A stretch of 64,000 nt of DNA from Umezawaea tangerina (GTDB taxonomy: Bacteria; Actinomycetota; Actinomycetes; Mycobacteriales; Pseudonocardiaceae): assembly GCF_003002815.1 (NCBI RefSeq), contig NZ_PVTF01000003.1, positions 372,001 through 436,000 of the forward strand, written 5' to 3'. Positions 15,681-25,300 of the stretch are shown here, piece by piece. Each line of letters starts with the position of its first letter. Position 1 is the first letter of the stretch. A program made the translations under genes and the position numbers. The notes under the pieces are model-generated. The model saw only the letters and a list, made by a program, of their open reading frames with translations. It was not told where the DNA came from and did not search any database.

Positions 15681-17273
15681 GTGCCGGTGCTGCAACCCTC
15701 CACGCACGGCGGAACCGACGTGCGGCCCCCCGAGTTCTCCCGTTCGGAACGAGCGCGGGTCCTGGTGATGACCGCCGCGGGTTCCGTGGTGATCGGGTAC
15801 GCCGCCGTCGCCGCCCTGCTCGCCCTGATCGCCGCGACGGCCACGCACGCCGCGTTCTCCACGACCGGTGTCCTCGCGGCGGCCGCGCCCGGCTGGCTGG
15901 TGGCCCACCACGTGCCGCTGCGGTTCGAGGGATCGGCCCAGCTCGGTGTGCTGCCGCTGCTGCCGACGGCGCTGCTGATGCTGCTGGCGGGCCGCGCCGC
16001 GGCCGGTGCGGCGGACCGGCTGGGGCTGTACGAGCCGCTCCAGGCGCGGGGCGTGGTGCTCTGCATCGCGGGCGCGCACGCCATCACGGGCGGGACGATC
16101 GCGTTGCTGATGGGGGACGGGCCGGTGCGGGCGACGCCCGCCGTGGCGTTCTTCGGCTGCGCGGCGGTGTCCGGGGTGGCGGCCACGATCGGGGTCGCGC
16201 AGCGGTGCGGGCTGGTCGAGGTGCTGATCGACCGGATCGACCCGGTGGCGCGCCGCGGGATGCGGGCCGGGCTGCTGGCGCTGTTCGTGCTGACCGGTCT
16301 GGGCGCGCTGCTGGTGGCGCTGGGCCTGGCGTTCTCCTGGTCGACGACGAGCAGCCTGTTCGCCGGGGCGAGCCCGACGTTCGGTGTCGGCCTCGGCATG
16401 TGGCTGCTGTGCCTCGGCTACCTGCCGAACGCGGTGGTCGGCGCCATGTCCTACGTCGTCGGCGCGGGCTTCTCGATCGGCGACGTGTCGATGACGCCGA
16501 CGCGGTTCTCCGGCGGACCGGTCCCGGCGGTGCCGCTGCTGGCCGCGCTGCCCGAGAAGCAGATGCCCTTCCTGCCCGCGCTGCTCCTGGTGCCGCTGCT
16601 GCTGGGCGGCCTGGTGGGCTGGTACTGCCGCAAGGCGTCCGACCGCCCGGCGACGAGGCTGCGCGCGGTGCTCGTCGCCGGGGTGACGGTCGCGGTCGTC
16701 GCGCTGGTGCTCGCCGCGACGGCGGGCGGTGCCCTGGGCGCGGGCGTGTTCAACCCGGTCACGGTGCCCGCGGGCCTGCTCGCCGTGCTCGTGCTGGGCT
16801 GGCTGGTGCTGCCGGGGTCGTTCGTCGCCTGGTTCGCCGGTGCCCGCCCGAAGCGCGTGCCCGCCGCCGAGGCCCCCGCCATCGAGCAGATCCCGGCCGA
16901 GGACGGCGCGGACGACGCGGACGCCGAGTACGACGACGACGTGGAGTACGAGGACGAGGTCGACGACGAGTACGACGAGGACTACGAGGACGTCGACGAG
17001 GAGCTGGCGCTCGAGGACGAGCTGGCGGAGGAGTTCGAGGAGGACGAGTACGACGACCTCCCCGACGACACCGGCGAGCCGGCCGACGAGTCCGGAACCG
17101 ACGACGAGCCCGAGGCCGACGACAGCACTGACGACGACACCGACGACACCGGCACCGACGTCGCTGATGACGACCTCGACGCGGAGGCCGAGGCCCAGCT
17201 GGAGGCCGAGGCCGACGAGGTCCCGGCGCACGACGGGTCCCCGGAACCGGACCTGAAGGGCAAGGCCGACTAG
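15681..17273 (+). CDS. DUF6350 multi-pass membrane protein with acidic tail (Rv0955-like)
   Basis: The 530-residue protein has about ten transmembrane segments over residues 25-390. A cytoplasmic tail of about 130 residues (about 395-525) follows, made almost entirely of Asp, Glu, Ala and Tyr (for example DDDVEYEDEVDDEYDEDYED). The membrane part matches DUF6350, whose mycobacterial member Rv0955 is the neighbour of purN; the function is unknown, with cell-division links suggested by genomic context. The GTG start at 15681 follows a short GGGAAG. The tail's acidity (well over half D/E) is striking and could bind basic partners or cations. It is followed by purN after 87 bp. Confidence 0.85.
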   Translation: MPVLQPSTHGGTDVRPPEFSRSERARVLVMTAAGSVVIGYAAVAALLALIAATATHAAFSTTGVLAAAAPGWLVAHHVPLRFEGSAQLGVLPLLPTALLMLLAGRAAAGAADRLGLYEPLQARGVVLCIAGAHAITGGTIALLMGDGPVRATPAVAFFGCAAVSGVAATIGVAQRCGLVEVLIDRIDPVARRGMRAGLLALFVLTGLGALLVALGLAFSWSTTSSLFAGASPTFGVGLGMWLLCLGYLPNAVVGAMSYVVGAGFSIGDVSMTPTRFSGGPVPAVPLLAALPEKQMPFLPALLLVPLLLGGLVGWYCRKASDRPATRLRAVLVAGVTVAVVALVLAATAGGALGAGVFNPVTVPAGLLAVLVLGWLVLPGSFVAWFAGARPKRVPAAEAPAIEQIPAEDGADDADAEYDDDVEYEDEVDDEYDEDYEDVDEELALEDELAEEFEEDEYDDLPDDTGEPADESGTDDEPEADDSTDDDTDDTGTDVADDDLDAEAEAQLEAEADEVPAHDGSPEPDLKGKAD

Positions 17274-17360
17274 GCAGCGCCTAGGCTGGTGCTTGAGCTG
17301 CGGTGATGGTTCGGACCACGCCCGGCTGACGTTCCCGCACCGGCCCGCCAGGAGACCACG

Positions 17361-18002
17361 CTGAACGCCGCAGAACCCAGCACCCCCACGCTGTCCGTCC
17401 CCGCGAGGGTGGTCGTGCTCGTCTCGGGCTCCGGCACCCTGCTGCAGGCGCTGCTGGACGCCGCCGAGGGCCCGGACTACCCCGTCGAGGTGGTCGCCGT
17501 CGGCGCCGACCGCGACGGCATCGAGGGCCTCGCCCGTGCCGAACGCGCGGGCGTGCCGGGGTTCGTGGTGAAGCTGCGCGACCACGCCGACCGCGCGGCG
17601 TGGGACGTCGCGCTGACCAAGGCGGTCGCCGAGCACGAGCCGGACCTGGTGGTCTCGGCCGGGTTCATGAAGATCATCGGGGACGGTTTCCTGGCCCGCT
17701 TCGGCGGCCGGATGCTGAACACGCACCCCGCACTGCTCCCCGCCTTCCCCGGCGCGCACCCCGTGCGCGACGCGGTGGACTACGGCGTCCACGTCACCGG
17801 CGCGACCGTGCACCTGGTCGACGCGGGCGTGGACACCGGGCCGATCCTGGCCCAGGAGGCGGTCGTGGTCGAACCCGGCGACGACGCCGACAGCCTGCAC
17901 GAGCGCATCAAGGTGGTGGAGCGGCGACTGCTCGTCGACGTGGTCGCCCGCCTGGCCCGCGAGGGCTGCACCGTGAACGGACGAAAGGTGAGCATTCCGT
18001 GA
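17361..18002 (+). CDS. purN: Phosphoribosylglycinamide formyltransferase
   Basis: PurN transfers a formyl group from 10-formyl-THF to GAR in purine synthesis. Family motifs are [18 protein letters not shown] at the N-terminus, [38 protein letters not shown] (given here in outline: Asn, His and the downstream Asp of the family active site are all present) and [17 protein letters not shown]. The start is uncertain. No ATG, GTG or TTG precedes GTG 17409 in frame, but a CTG at 17361 has a perfect AGGAG 6 nt upstream, giving 213 residues with the short N-terminal extension seen in relatives. With GTG 17409 the protein has 197 residues. The stop overlaps purH by 4 bp. Confidence 0.92.
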   Translation: MNAAEPSTPTLSVPARVVVLVSGSGTLLQALLDAAEGPDYPVEVVAVGADRDGIEGLARAERAGVPGFVVKLRDHADRAAWDVALTKAVAEHEPDLVVSAGFMKIIGDGFLARFGGRMLNTHPALLPAFPGAHPVRDAVDYGVHVTGATVHLVDAGVDTGPILAQEAVVVEPGDDADSLHERIKVVERRLLVDVVARLAREGCTVNGRKVSIP

Positions 18003-19582
18003 CCACTCCTGCCGAGAGGCGACCGGTTCGCCGGGCCCTGATCGGGGTGTCCGACAAGTCGGGGCTGCTGGAACTGGCCGCCGGCCTGCACGCGGCCGGA
18101 GTCGAGATCGTCTCGACCGGCGGCACCGCCAAGGCGCTGGCCGACGCGGGCGTCCCGGTCGTCCCGGTCGAGCAGGTGACCGGGTTCCCGGAGAGCCTGG
18201 ACGGCCGCGTCAAGACGCTGCACCCCGGCGTGCACGCGGGCCTGCTCGCCGACACGCGGCGGCCCGAGCACGTGGCGCAGCTCGACGAGCTGGGCATCAA
18301 GGCGTTCGACCTGCTCGTGGTGAACCTCTACCCGTTCACCCGGACCGTCGCGTCCGGTGCCTCGGTGGACGAGTGCGTCGAGCAGATCGACATCGGCGGG
18401 CCCGCGATGGTCCGCGCGTCGGCGAAGAACCACGCCAGCGTGGCCGTCGTCGTCGACCCGAGCCGCTACGAGTGGGTGCTGGAGCAGGTCGCCGCGGGTG
18501 GTTTCACCCTGGCCGACCGGCAGCTGCTGGCGCTGAACGCCTTCCGCCACACCGCTTCCTACGACGTCGCCGTCGCCTCCTGGATGGGCGCCGCGCTCAC
18601 CTCGGACGACGAGGGCACCGGGTTCCCCGGCTGGGTCGGCGCGACCTGGGACCGCTCGAACGTGCTGCGCTACGGCGAGAACCCGCACCAGAAGGCCGCG
18701 CTGTACACGCAGGGCGACGGCCGCACGGGCCTCGCGACGGCGAAGCAGCTGCACGGCAAGGAGATGTCCTACAACAACTACCTCGACGGCGACGCCGCGT
18801 GGCGCGCCGCCTGGGACCACGAGCTGCCCTGCGTCGCGATCATCAAGCACGCCAACCCGTGCGGCATCGCGGTGTCCTCGCTGGAGGGTGCCGCGGCCAT
18901 CGCCGAGGCGCACCGCAAGGCGCACGCGTGCGACCCGACGAGCGCGTTCGGCGGGATCATCGCGGCGAACCGCGAGGTCACCGTGGACATGGCGGAGCAG
19001 GTCGCGGAGATCTTCACCGAGGTCGTGATCGCCCCGTCCTACGCCGACGGCGCGGTGGACGTGCTGGCGCGCAAGAAGAACGTGCGCATCCTCGTCGCCG
19101 AGCCGCCGGTGCGGCAGGGCGTGGAGCTGCGGCCGGTGACCGGTGGCCTGCTGCTGCAGGGCAAGGACGCGGTCGACGCCGAGGGCGACGACCCGGCCAA
19201 GTGGACGCTCGCCTGCGGCACGCCGCTGGACGACCAGGGCCTGGCCGACCTGGCGTTCGCGTGGCGCTCCTGCCGCGCGGTCAAGTCGAACGCGATCCTG
19301 CTCGCCAAGGACGGCGCCACGGTCGGCGTCGGCATGGGGCAGGTCAACCGGGTCGACGCCGCGCAGCTCGCGGTGACCCGCGCGGGCGATCGGGTCAAGG
19401 GCGCGATGGCGGCCTCCGACGCGTTCTTCCCGTTCCCGGACGGCCTCCAGGTGCTGCTCGACGCCGGTGTGCGCGCGGTCGTGCAGCCCGGTGGCTCGGT
19501 GCGCGACGCCGAGGTCATCGCGGCCGCCGAGGCGGCGGGCGTGACGGTGTACCTCACGGGTACGCGGCACTTCGCCCACTAG
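17999..19582 (+). CDS. purH: Bifunctional AICAR transformylase/IMP cyclohydrolase
   Basis: PurH performs the last two steps of IMP synthesis. The 527 residues comprise the N-terminal IMP cyclohydrolase domain ([46 protein letters not shown]) and the C-terminal AICAR transformylase domain, whose KHANPCG motif carries the catalytic Lys-His pair. The C-terminus ends TRHFAH, as usual. The GTG start overlaps the purN stop (GTGA), so the two are translationally coupled. A strong terminator follows at 19596. Confidence 0.97.
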   Translation: MTTPAERRPVRRALIGVSDKSGLLELAAGLHAAGVEIVSTGGTAKALADAGVPVVPVEQVTGFPESLDGRVKTLHPGVHAGLLADTRRPEHVAQLDELGIKAFDLLVVNLYPFTRTVASGASVDECVEQIDIGGPAMVRASAKNHASVAVVVDPSRYEWVLEQVAAGGFTLADRQLLALNAFRHTASYDVAVASWMGAALTSDDEGTGFPGWVGATWDRSNVLRYGENPHQKAALYTQGDGRTGLATAKQLHGKEMSYNNYLDGDAAWRAAWDHELPCVAIIKHANPCGIAVSSLEGAAAIAEAHRKAHACDPTSAFGGIIAANREVTVDMAEQVAEIFTEVVIAPSYADGAVDVLARKKNVRILVAEPPVRQGVELRPVTGGLLLQGKDAVDAEGDDPAKWTLACGTPLDDQGLADLAFAWRSCRAVKSNAILLAKDGATVGVGMGQVNRVDAAQLAVTRAGDRVKGAMAASDAFFPFPDGLQVLLDAGVRAVVQPGGSVRDAEVIAAAEAAGVTVYLTGTRHFAH

Positions 19583-19595
19583 TCATCTCCACTGA

Positions 19596-19631
19596 GGGCG
19601 GGCCACCGGAAGACCGGTGGCCCGCCCTTTT
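19596..19631 (+). terminator. purNH terminator
   Basis: Perfect 14-bp stem GGGCGGGCCACCGG (19596-19609), loop AAGA, complementary arm 19614-19627, then TTTT. It begins 13 bp after the purH stop. Confidence 0.9.
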
Positions 19632-19700
19632 CCGTGCGCCCACGAGGACTTCCGCGGCGGACCTCCCGGTGTTCCGCGTCACCCGGTGGGTCGTCGGCCA

Positions 19701-19731
19701 TTGACATCGGGCCGGTCGGTCGCGTTAGGAT
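19701..19731 (+). promoter_or_regulatory. Sigma-A-type promoter of the mutasome operon
   Basis: A perfect -35 TTGACA (19701-19706) and a good -10 TAGGAT (19726-19731) with a 19-bp spacer sit immediately upstream of the LexA box. The wide spacer may keep basal expression low. Confidence 0.7.
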
Positions 19732-19742
19732 CATCTCGTCAT

Positions 19743-19758
19743 TCGAACATCTGTTCGA
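19743..19758. promoter_or_regulatory. LexA (SOS) box
   Basis: TCGAAC-ATCT-GTTCGA is a perfect match to the actinobacterial SOS box TCGAAC-N4-GTTCGA. It covers the expected transcription start region 12-27 bp downstream of the -10, so LexA should block initiation until DNA damage. Confidence 0.95.
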
Positions 19759-19827
19759 TGACCAAGCCGCCGACTTCCCACGGCGGTCCGTGTTCAGGGG
19801 TGCGCACGGACGGTGGGAGGAGGCTGG

Positions 19828-20520
19828 GTGTCCAGGTCGGCAACGGCGATGTCGGTCGCGCTCGGGGTAGACGCGACCGGCGGGCTGACCACCCCGGCCG
19901 GCGGTCTCACGGGACGGGTCCTGCCGGTTCGCGGGGAACTGGCGGACCTGCTCCCGTGGGGTGGTTTGAGGCGCGGCAGCACGGTGTCGGTCCGCGGGTC
20001 GACGTCGTTGCTGCTGGCGCTGCTCGCCACCGCGACCGCCGAGGGGTGCTGGGCCGCCGTCGTCGGCGTGCCGCACCTCGGGGTCCTCGCGGCGGCCGAG
20101 CTCGGGGTGGCCGTCCACCGGCTGGCGCTGGTGCCGCGGCCGGGGAGCGACCCGGCCGTGGTCGAGCGGACGGTCGCCGCGCTGCTGGACGGCATCGACC
20201 TGGTGTCCGTCGGGGTCCCGGTGTCACCGCACGTCGCCCGGCGGCTGTCGGCGCGCGCCCGGTCCCGCAAGGCGGTGCTGCTGCCCTTCGGCGAGTGGCC
20301 GGGGGCGGACGTGGAGCTGCGGACCGGGGAGGGGCGGTGGTCCGGGCTCGGTTCCGGGCACGGGCTGCTGGCCGAACGCGAGGTCGTGGTGCACGCGGGT
20401 GGTCGCGGGGCGGCTTCCCGGCCGCGCCGGGGCGCGGTGCTGCTGCCCGCCGCGGGCGGGGGCGTGGGTCCAGCCGCGGGTCGGCCTTCCGGGCGGCCGG
20501 TCTCGGTGGTGGCGGGATGA
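19828..20520 (+). CDS. ImuA'-type mutasome accessory protein
   Basis: The 230-residue protein is a divergent, RecA-fold-like ImuA' homologue. In mycobacteria the counterpart is required with ImuB and DnaE2 for damage-induced mutagenesis. Visible are VLPVRGELADLLPWGGLRRGSTVSVRG followed by SLLLALLATATAEGCWAAVVGVPHLG (quoted as two short segments of one domain), matching the position of a degenerate Walker region: the GSTVSVRGS loop lacks the Lys of a true P-loop. The last 30 residues are Gly/Arg/Pro-rich. The start is GTG 19828, placed by GGGAGGAGG just upstream. It is the first gene behind the LexA box; imuB follows after 151 bp. Confidence 0.8.
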   Translation: MSRSATAMSVALGVDATGGLTTPAGGLTGRVLPVRGELADLLPWGGLRRGSTVSVRGSTSLLLALLATATAEGCWAAVVGVPHLGVLAAAELGVAVHRLALVPRPGSDPAVVERTVAALLDGIDLVSVGVPVSPHVARRLSARARSRKAVLLPFGEWPGADVELRTGEGRWSGLGSGHGLLAEREVVVHAGGRGAASRPRRGAVLLPAAGGGVGPAAGRPSGRPVSVVAG

Positions 20521-20671
20521 GCCGGCGCGGTGGGTCGCCCGTGGATACGTCGTGGTGCCGGCGCAATGTTGCCGTTCCATCTGGGCAGATTCCGAGCCGT
20601 CACCTGGTTGTCCGCGTGTGGTGTTCGTGTGCACAAGGGGAATCGCGCGGTGGCCCGACGGGGTGGGTGGC

Positions 20672-22228
20672 GTGCGGACGTTGACGGTGTGGTGCCAGGA
20701 CTGGCCCGTGGTGGCGGCGGTGGCCGCCGCCGGGCTGCCGGTCGCCGTGCCCGCGGCGATCGTGGTGGGCAACGAGGTCGTGCACTGCTCGGCCACCGCG
20801 CGCGCCGAAGGGGTGCGCCGGGGGCAGCGGAAGCGGGCGGCGCAAGGACGTTGTCCGGAGCTGGTGCTGTTCGAGGACGACCCGGAACGGGACGCGCGGG
20901 TGTTCGAGCCCGTCGCCGCCGCCGTGGAGGAGCTGGCGCCGGGGATCGAGGTCGTGCGACCGGGACTGGTCGCCCTGCCCGCGCAGGGGCCGGTCGGCTT
21001 CTTCGGCGGGGCCGAGGCCGCGGCCGAGCGGCTGGTCGACCACGTGGCCGCGGTGGCCGGGGTCGAGGCGCAGGTGGGGGTCGCCGACGGGCTGTTCGCG
21101 GCGACGCTGGCCGCGCACCGCGGGGTGATCGTGCCCGCGGGACGGGTGGTGGACTTCCTGGCACCGCTGGGGATCGCGGAGCTCGACCAGCCCGCCGAAC
21201 GGCTCGCCGGGCGCGCGGAGCTGGTGGACCTGTTGCGGCGGTTGGGGTTGCGCACGCTCGGGGCGTTCGCGGCCGTGCCGGAACGGGACGTTGCCTCGCG
21301 GTTCGGCGGTCAGGCGGTGCTGGCGCACCGGCTGGCGCGCGGTGTCGAGGAGCGGGCGCACGGGCGGCGGCGGGTGCCGGTCGAGCTGTCCGTGACGCAG
21401 GAGCTGGACCCGCCGGTGGACCGGGTCGACGCGGCCGCGTTCGTGGCCAAGGGGCTGGCCGAGCGGCTGCACGCCGGGCTGGTGGCACGGGGTCTCGCCT
21501 GCACGCGGCTGGGGATCAGGGCGACGACCGAGAACGGCGAGGAGTTGTCGCGGGTGTGGCGGTGCGCGGATCCGCTCACGCCGCAGGGGATCTCGGACCG
21601 GGTGCGGTGGCAGCTCGACGGGTGGCTGACGACCACGCGCCTCACGTCCGGCATCGGCGTGCTGCGGCTGGACCCGGAGGAGGTCGTCGACGCCGCCGCG
21701 TTGCAGCTGGGACTGCTGGAGCAGGACCTGGGGGACGGGGCCGACCGGGCCGCGCGGGCGCTGGTGCACGTCCAGGGGCTGCTGGGGCCGGAGGCGGTCG
21801 TGACGCCGGTGCTCGGTGGCGGGCGGGGGCCCGCCGACCGGGTCAGGTTCGTGCCCTGGGGCGACGAACGGGCGCCCGCGGCGGATCCGGGGCAGCCGTG
21901 GCCGGGGCGGCTGCCCGCGCCGTCACCGGCGACCGTGCTCGTCGAACCGGCGCGGGTCGTCGTGCTCGACGAGGACGGGGCGGACGTCGGCGTGACCGGT
22001 CGGTACGAGCTGACCGCCCCGCCGCGGCGGGTGCTGGTCGACGGCAGGCCGGCGGAGGTTCGGGGGTGGGCTGGACCGTGGCCCGTCGACGAGCGCTGGT
22101 GGGACGCGGGAGCGGCCAACCGGGCGGCACGGCTGCAGGTGCTGACCGTGGCCGGAGATGGTGCGGAGCAAGCGTTCCTGCTGGTTCGCGTGGGCGGCCG
22201 GTGGGCGGTGGAAGGGGTGTACGACTGA
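20672..22228 (+). CDS. imuB: ImuB-type inactive Y-family DNA polymerase
   Basis: ImuB is the non-catalytic Y-family polymerase that bridges DnaE2, ImuA' and the beta clamp in translesion synthesis. The 518-residue form begins RTLTVWCQDWPVVAA, as in relatives, followed by the palm/fingers-like region with GMRRGQ-like GVRRGQRKRAAQ; the acidic catalytic triad of active Y polymerases is not evident. VADGLFAATLAA and the helix-hairpin-helix LLRRLGLRTLGAFAAVPERDV follow. ALQLGLLEQD around residue 350 resembles the mycobacterial clamp-binding QLPLW site. The start is uncertain: GTG 20672 fits the conserved N-terminus, GTG 20663 is possible. The stop overlaps the next small ORF by 1 bp. Confidence 0.88.
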   Translation: MRTLTVWCQDWPVVAAVAAAGLPVAVPAAIVVGNEVVHCSATARAEGVRRGQRKRAAQGRCPELVLFEDDPERDARVFEPVAAAVEELAPGIEVVRPGLVALPAQGPVGFFGGAEAAAERLVDHVAAVAGVEAQVGVADGLFAATLAAHRGVIVPAGRVVDFLAPLGIAELDQPAERLAGRAELVDLLRRLGLRTLGAFAAVPERDVASRFGGQAVLAHRLARGVEERAHGRRRVPVELSVTQELDPPVDRVDAAAFVAKGLAERLHAGLVARGLACTRLGIRATTENGEELSRVWRCADPLTPQGISDRVRWQLDGWLTTTRLTSGIGVLRLDPEEVVDAAALQLGLLEQDLGDGADRAARALVHVQGLLGPEAVVTPVLGGGRGPADRVRFVPWGDERAPAADPGQPWPGRLPAPSPATVLVEPARVVVLDEDGADVGVTGRYELTAPPRRVLVDGRPAEVRGWAGPWPVDERWWDAGAANRAARLQVLTVAGDGAEQAFLLVRVGGRWAVEGVYD

Positions 22229-22389
22229 TGTCCGATGACTACCAGGGGATCGTGGACTGGCTGCGCGAGATGGGCGAGATCGACCAGCCGGGCCAGCAGG
22301 AGGCGCCCGCCTACCTGGCGTGGTTCGGGTGGACGCCGCCACCGGTGCTGATCCCGTTGCCGAGGCGGGCTCCCGACGAGCTGTTCTGA
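22228..22389 (+). CDS. 53-residue protein between imuB and dnaE2
   Basis: A short frame whose ATG overlaps the imuB stop (TGATG) and whose own TGA overlaps the dnaE2 ATG in the same way, so all three are translationally coupled. The product begins SDDYQGIVDWLREMGEI (acidic amphipathic helix), then a Trp/Pro-rich end with AYLAWFGWTPPP and LIPLPRRAPDELF. Codon use is normal for the region. No named family is recalled. The tight overlap in a LexA-controlled mutasome operon suggests a small partner of ImuB or DnaE2, which is inference. Confidence 0.75.
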   Translation: MSDDYQGIVDWLREMGEIDQPGQQEAPAYLAWFGWTPPPVLIPLPRRAPDELF

Positions 22390-25300
22390 TGGGGTGGAAC
22401 AACCCGCCGGTCCGCTGGTCGGACCTCGAACGCGCGCTGTCGGGCAAGCCGCACAAGGGGGACGGCGGTGACAGCCCGGCGTGGACGCACCACCGCGACC
22501 GGTACGCCGCGCCGCCCGAGCTCGGGCTGCGCGTCGACGAGCTGGGCTCCACCCAGACCCGCACGCCGTACGCGGAGCTGCACACCCACTCCAACTTCAG
22601 CTTCCTGGACGGCGCGAGCCACCCGGAGGAGCTGGTGGAGGCGGCGCACCAGCTCGGGCTGGACGCCGTCGCGCTGACCGACCACGACGGCATGTACGGG
22701 GTGGTGCGGTTCGCCGAGGCGGCCAAGGAGCTCGGCGTGCGCACGGTGTTCGGCACGGAGCTGAGCGTCGGGCTCTCCGCGCCGCAGAACGGGATCCCGG
22801 ACCCGGAGGGCGAGCACCTGCTGCTGCTCGCCCTCCGCGAGGACGGCTACTACGGGCTGTGCCGGACGATCACCAACGGCCAGCTCGCCGAGGGCGCCGA
22901 GAAGGGGCGGCCGGTCTACCGCCTCGACCAGGTCGTGGAGGACACCCGCGAGCACTGCGTGGTGCTCACCGGCTGCCGCAAGGGCGCGGTGCGCCGGGCG
23001 CTGGAACGGGAAGGGCCCGCGGCCGCGTTCGCGCGGCTGCGCGAGCTCGTCGACCTGTACAGCGGGGAACGCGTGTTCGTGGAGCTGACCGACCACGGTT
23101 TTCCCGGTGACAGCACCAGGAACGACCTCCTCGCGGGGATGGCGGCCGACCTCGGCCTGCCCACGGTCGCCACCAACGCCGTGCACTACGCGTCCCAGTC
23201 GCGCGGGCGGCTCGCCGCGGCGATGGCCGCCGTGCGTGCCCGGCGCGGCCTCGACGAGATGGCGGGCTGGCTGCCGCCCGCCGCGGCCGCGTGCATGCGG
23301 TCCGGCGACGAGATGGCGCGCCGGTTCGCCCGCTACCCCGGCGCCGTGCACCGGGCCGCGCTGCTGGGCCTGCAGTGCGCCTTCGACCTGCGGCTGGTCG
23401 CGCCCAAGCTGCCGCCGTTCGACGTTCCCCCCGGCCACACCGAGATCACCTACCTGCGCGAGCTGACCCGCGCGGGCGCGGCCGAGCGGTACTTCTCGGT
23501 CGGCGAGAACCCCAAGGCGTTCCAGCAGATCGAGCACGAGCTGCGGGTCATCGAGGAGCTGGGCTTCCCCGGCTACTTCCTGGTGGTGCACGACATCGTG
23601 CGGTTCTGCCGCGACAACGGGATCCTCTGCCAGGGCCGGGGTTCGGCGGCTAACTCCGCGGTCTGCTTCGCGCTCGGCATCACCAACGTCGACGCGGTGC
23701 GCTTCGAGCTCCTGTTCGAGCGCTTCCTCGCCCCCGCCCGCGACGGGCCGCCGGACATCGACCTGGACATCGAGTCCGACCGCCGCGAGGAGGCCATCCA
23801 GTACGTCTACACCAAGTACGGCAGGCGGCACGCCGCCCAGGTGGCGAACGTGATCAGCTACCGGGCCAAGTCCGCGGTGCGCGACATGGCGCGGGCGCTC
23901 GGCTACTCGCCGGGCCAGCAGGACGCGTGGAGCAAGGAGATCGACCGCTGGGGGCCGCTGCGCGACACCGTGGCCGACAGCGGGATCCCGTTGCCCGTGC
24001 TGGAGCTGGCCGCGCAGCTGGAGAACTTCCCGCGCCACCTGGGGATCCACTCCGGCGGCATGGTGATCTGCGACCGCCCGGTCAGCGAGGTGTGCCCGGT
24101 CGAACGCGGCCGGATGGCCAACCGCACCGTGCTCCAGTGGGACAAGGACGACTGCGCGTCGATCAACCTGGTCAAGTTCGACCTGCTCGGCCTGGGCATG
24201 CTGTCCGCGCTGCACTACGTGATCGACCTGGTGCGCGAGCACCACGGCGTCGACGTCGACATGGGCACGATCGACCTGACCGACGCGAACGTCTACGAGA
24301 TGCTGCAACGGGCGGACTCCGTCGGCGTGTTCCAGGTGGAGAGCCGCGCCCAGATGGCCACGCTGCCGCGGCTCAAGCCGCGCGAGTTCTACGACCTGGT
24401 CGTCGAGGTCGCGCTGATCCGCCCCGGCCCGATCCAGGGCGGCTCGGTGCACCCGTACATCAGGCGGCGCAACGGGATCGAGAAGTGGGAGCACGACCAC
24501 CCCAGGCTCGCGAACGCGCTGGAGCGCACCTACGGCGTGCCGCTGTTCCAGGAGCAGCTGATGCAGATCGCCGTGGACGTCGCCGACTTCACCCCGGCCG
24601 AGGCGGACGAGCTGCGCCGGGCCATGGGCGCCAAGCGCTCCACCCACCGGATGGAACGCCTGCGCGACCGGTTCTACGCGGGCTGCGCGAACCACGGCAT
24701 CGACGAGGACCTGGCGGGCCGGATCTACGCGAAGCTGTTGGCGTTCGCCAACTTCGGCTTCCCCGAGAGCCACGCGCTGAGCTTCGCGCACCTGGTGTTC
24801 GTCAGCGCCTGGTTCAAGCTCTACTACCCGGCCGCGTTCTGCGCCGCCCTGCTGCGCGCCCAGCCGATGGGGTTCTACTCGCCGCAGTCCCTGGTCGCCG
24901 ACGCCCGCAGGCACGGCGTCCGGGTGTTCGGCCCGGACGTGAACGCGAGCCTCCCGCACGCCACCCTCGAGCTCTCCGACGGCGCGCAGGCCGTCCGCGT
25001 CGGGCTCGCCGCCGTGCGCACCATCGGCCGGCCCGTCGCCGAGGCGCTGGTGGCCGAACGCGAGCGCGGCGGCCCGTTCCGCGACCTCCAGGACGTCGGC
25101 GCCCGCCTCCGGCTGACCACCCCGCAGGTCGAGGCGCTGGCGACCGCGGGCGCGTTCGGCTGCTTCGGCGTGGCCCGCCGCGAAGCCCTGTGGGCGGCCG
25201 GAGCCGTGGCCGCGATGCGCCCGGACCGCCTGCCCGGCACGGTGGTCGGCACGACCGCGCCCGCGTTGCCCGGCATGGACGAGATCGAGCTCGCGGTGGC

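Noticed and set aside
20399-20671. Long N-terminal extension of ImuB
   Set aside because: It overlaps imuA' in another frame and lacks family similarity; conserved ImuB sequence begins RTLTVWCQDWP at about 20675.
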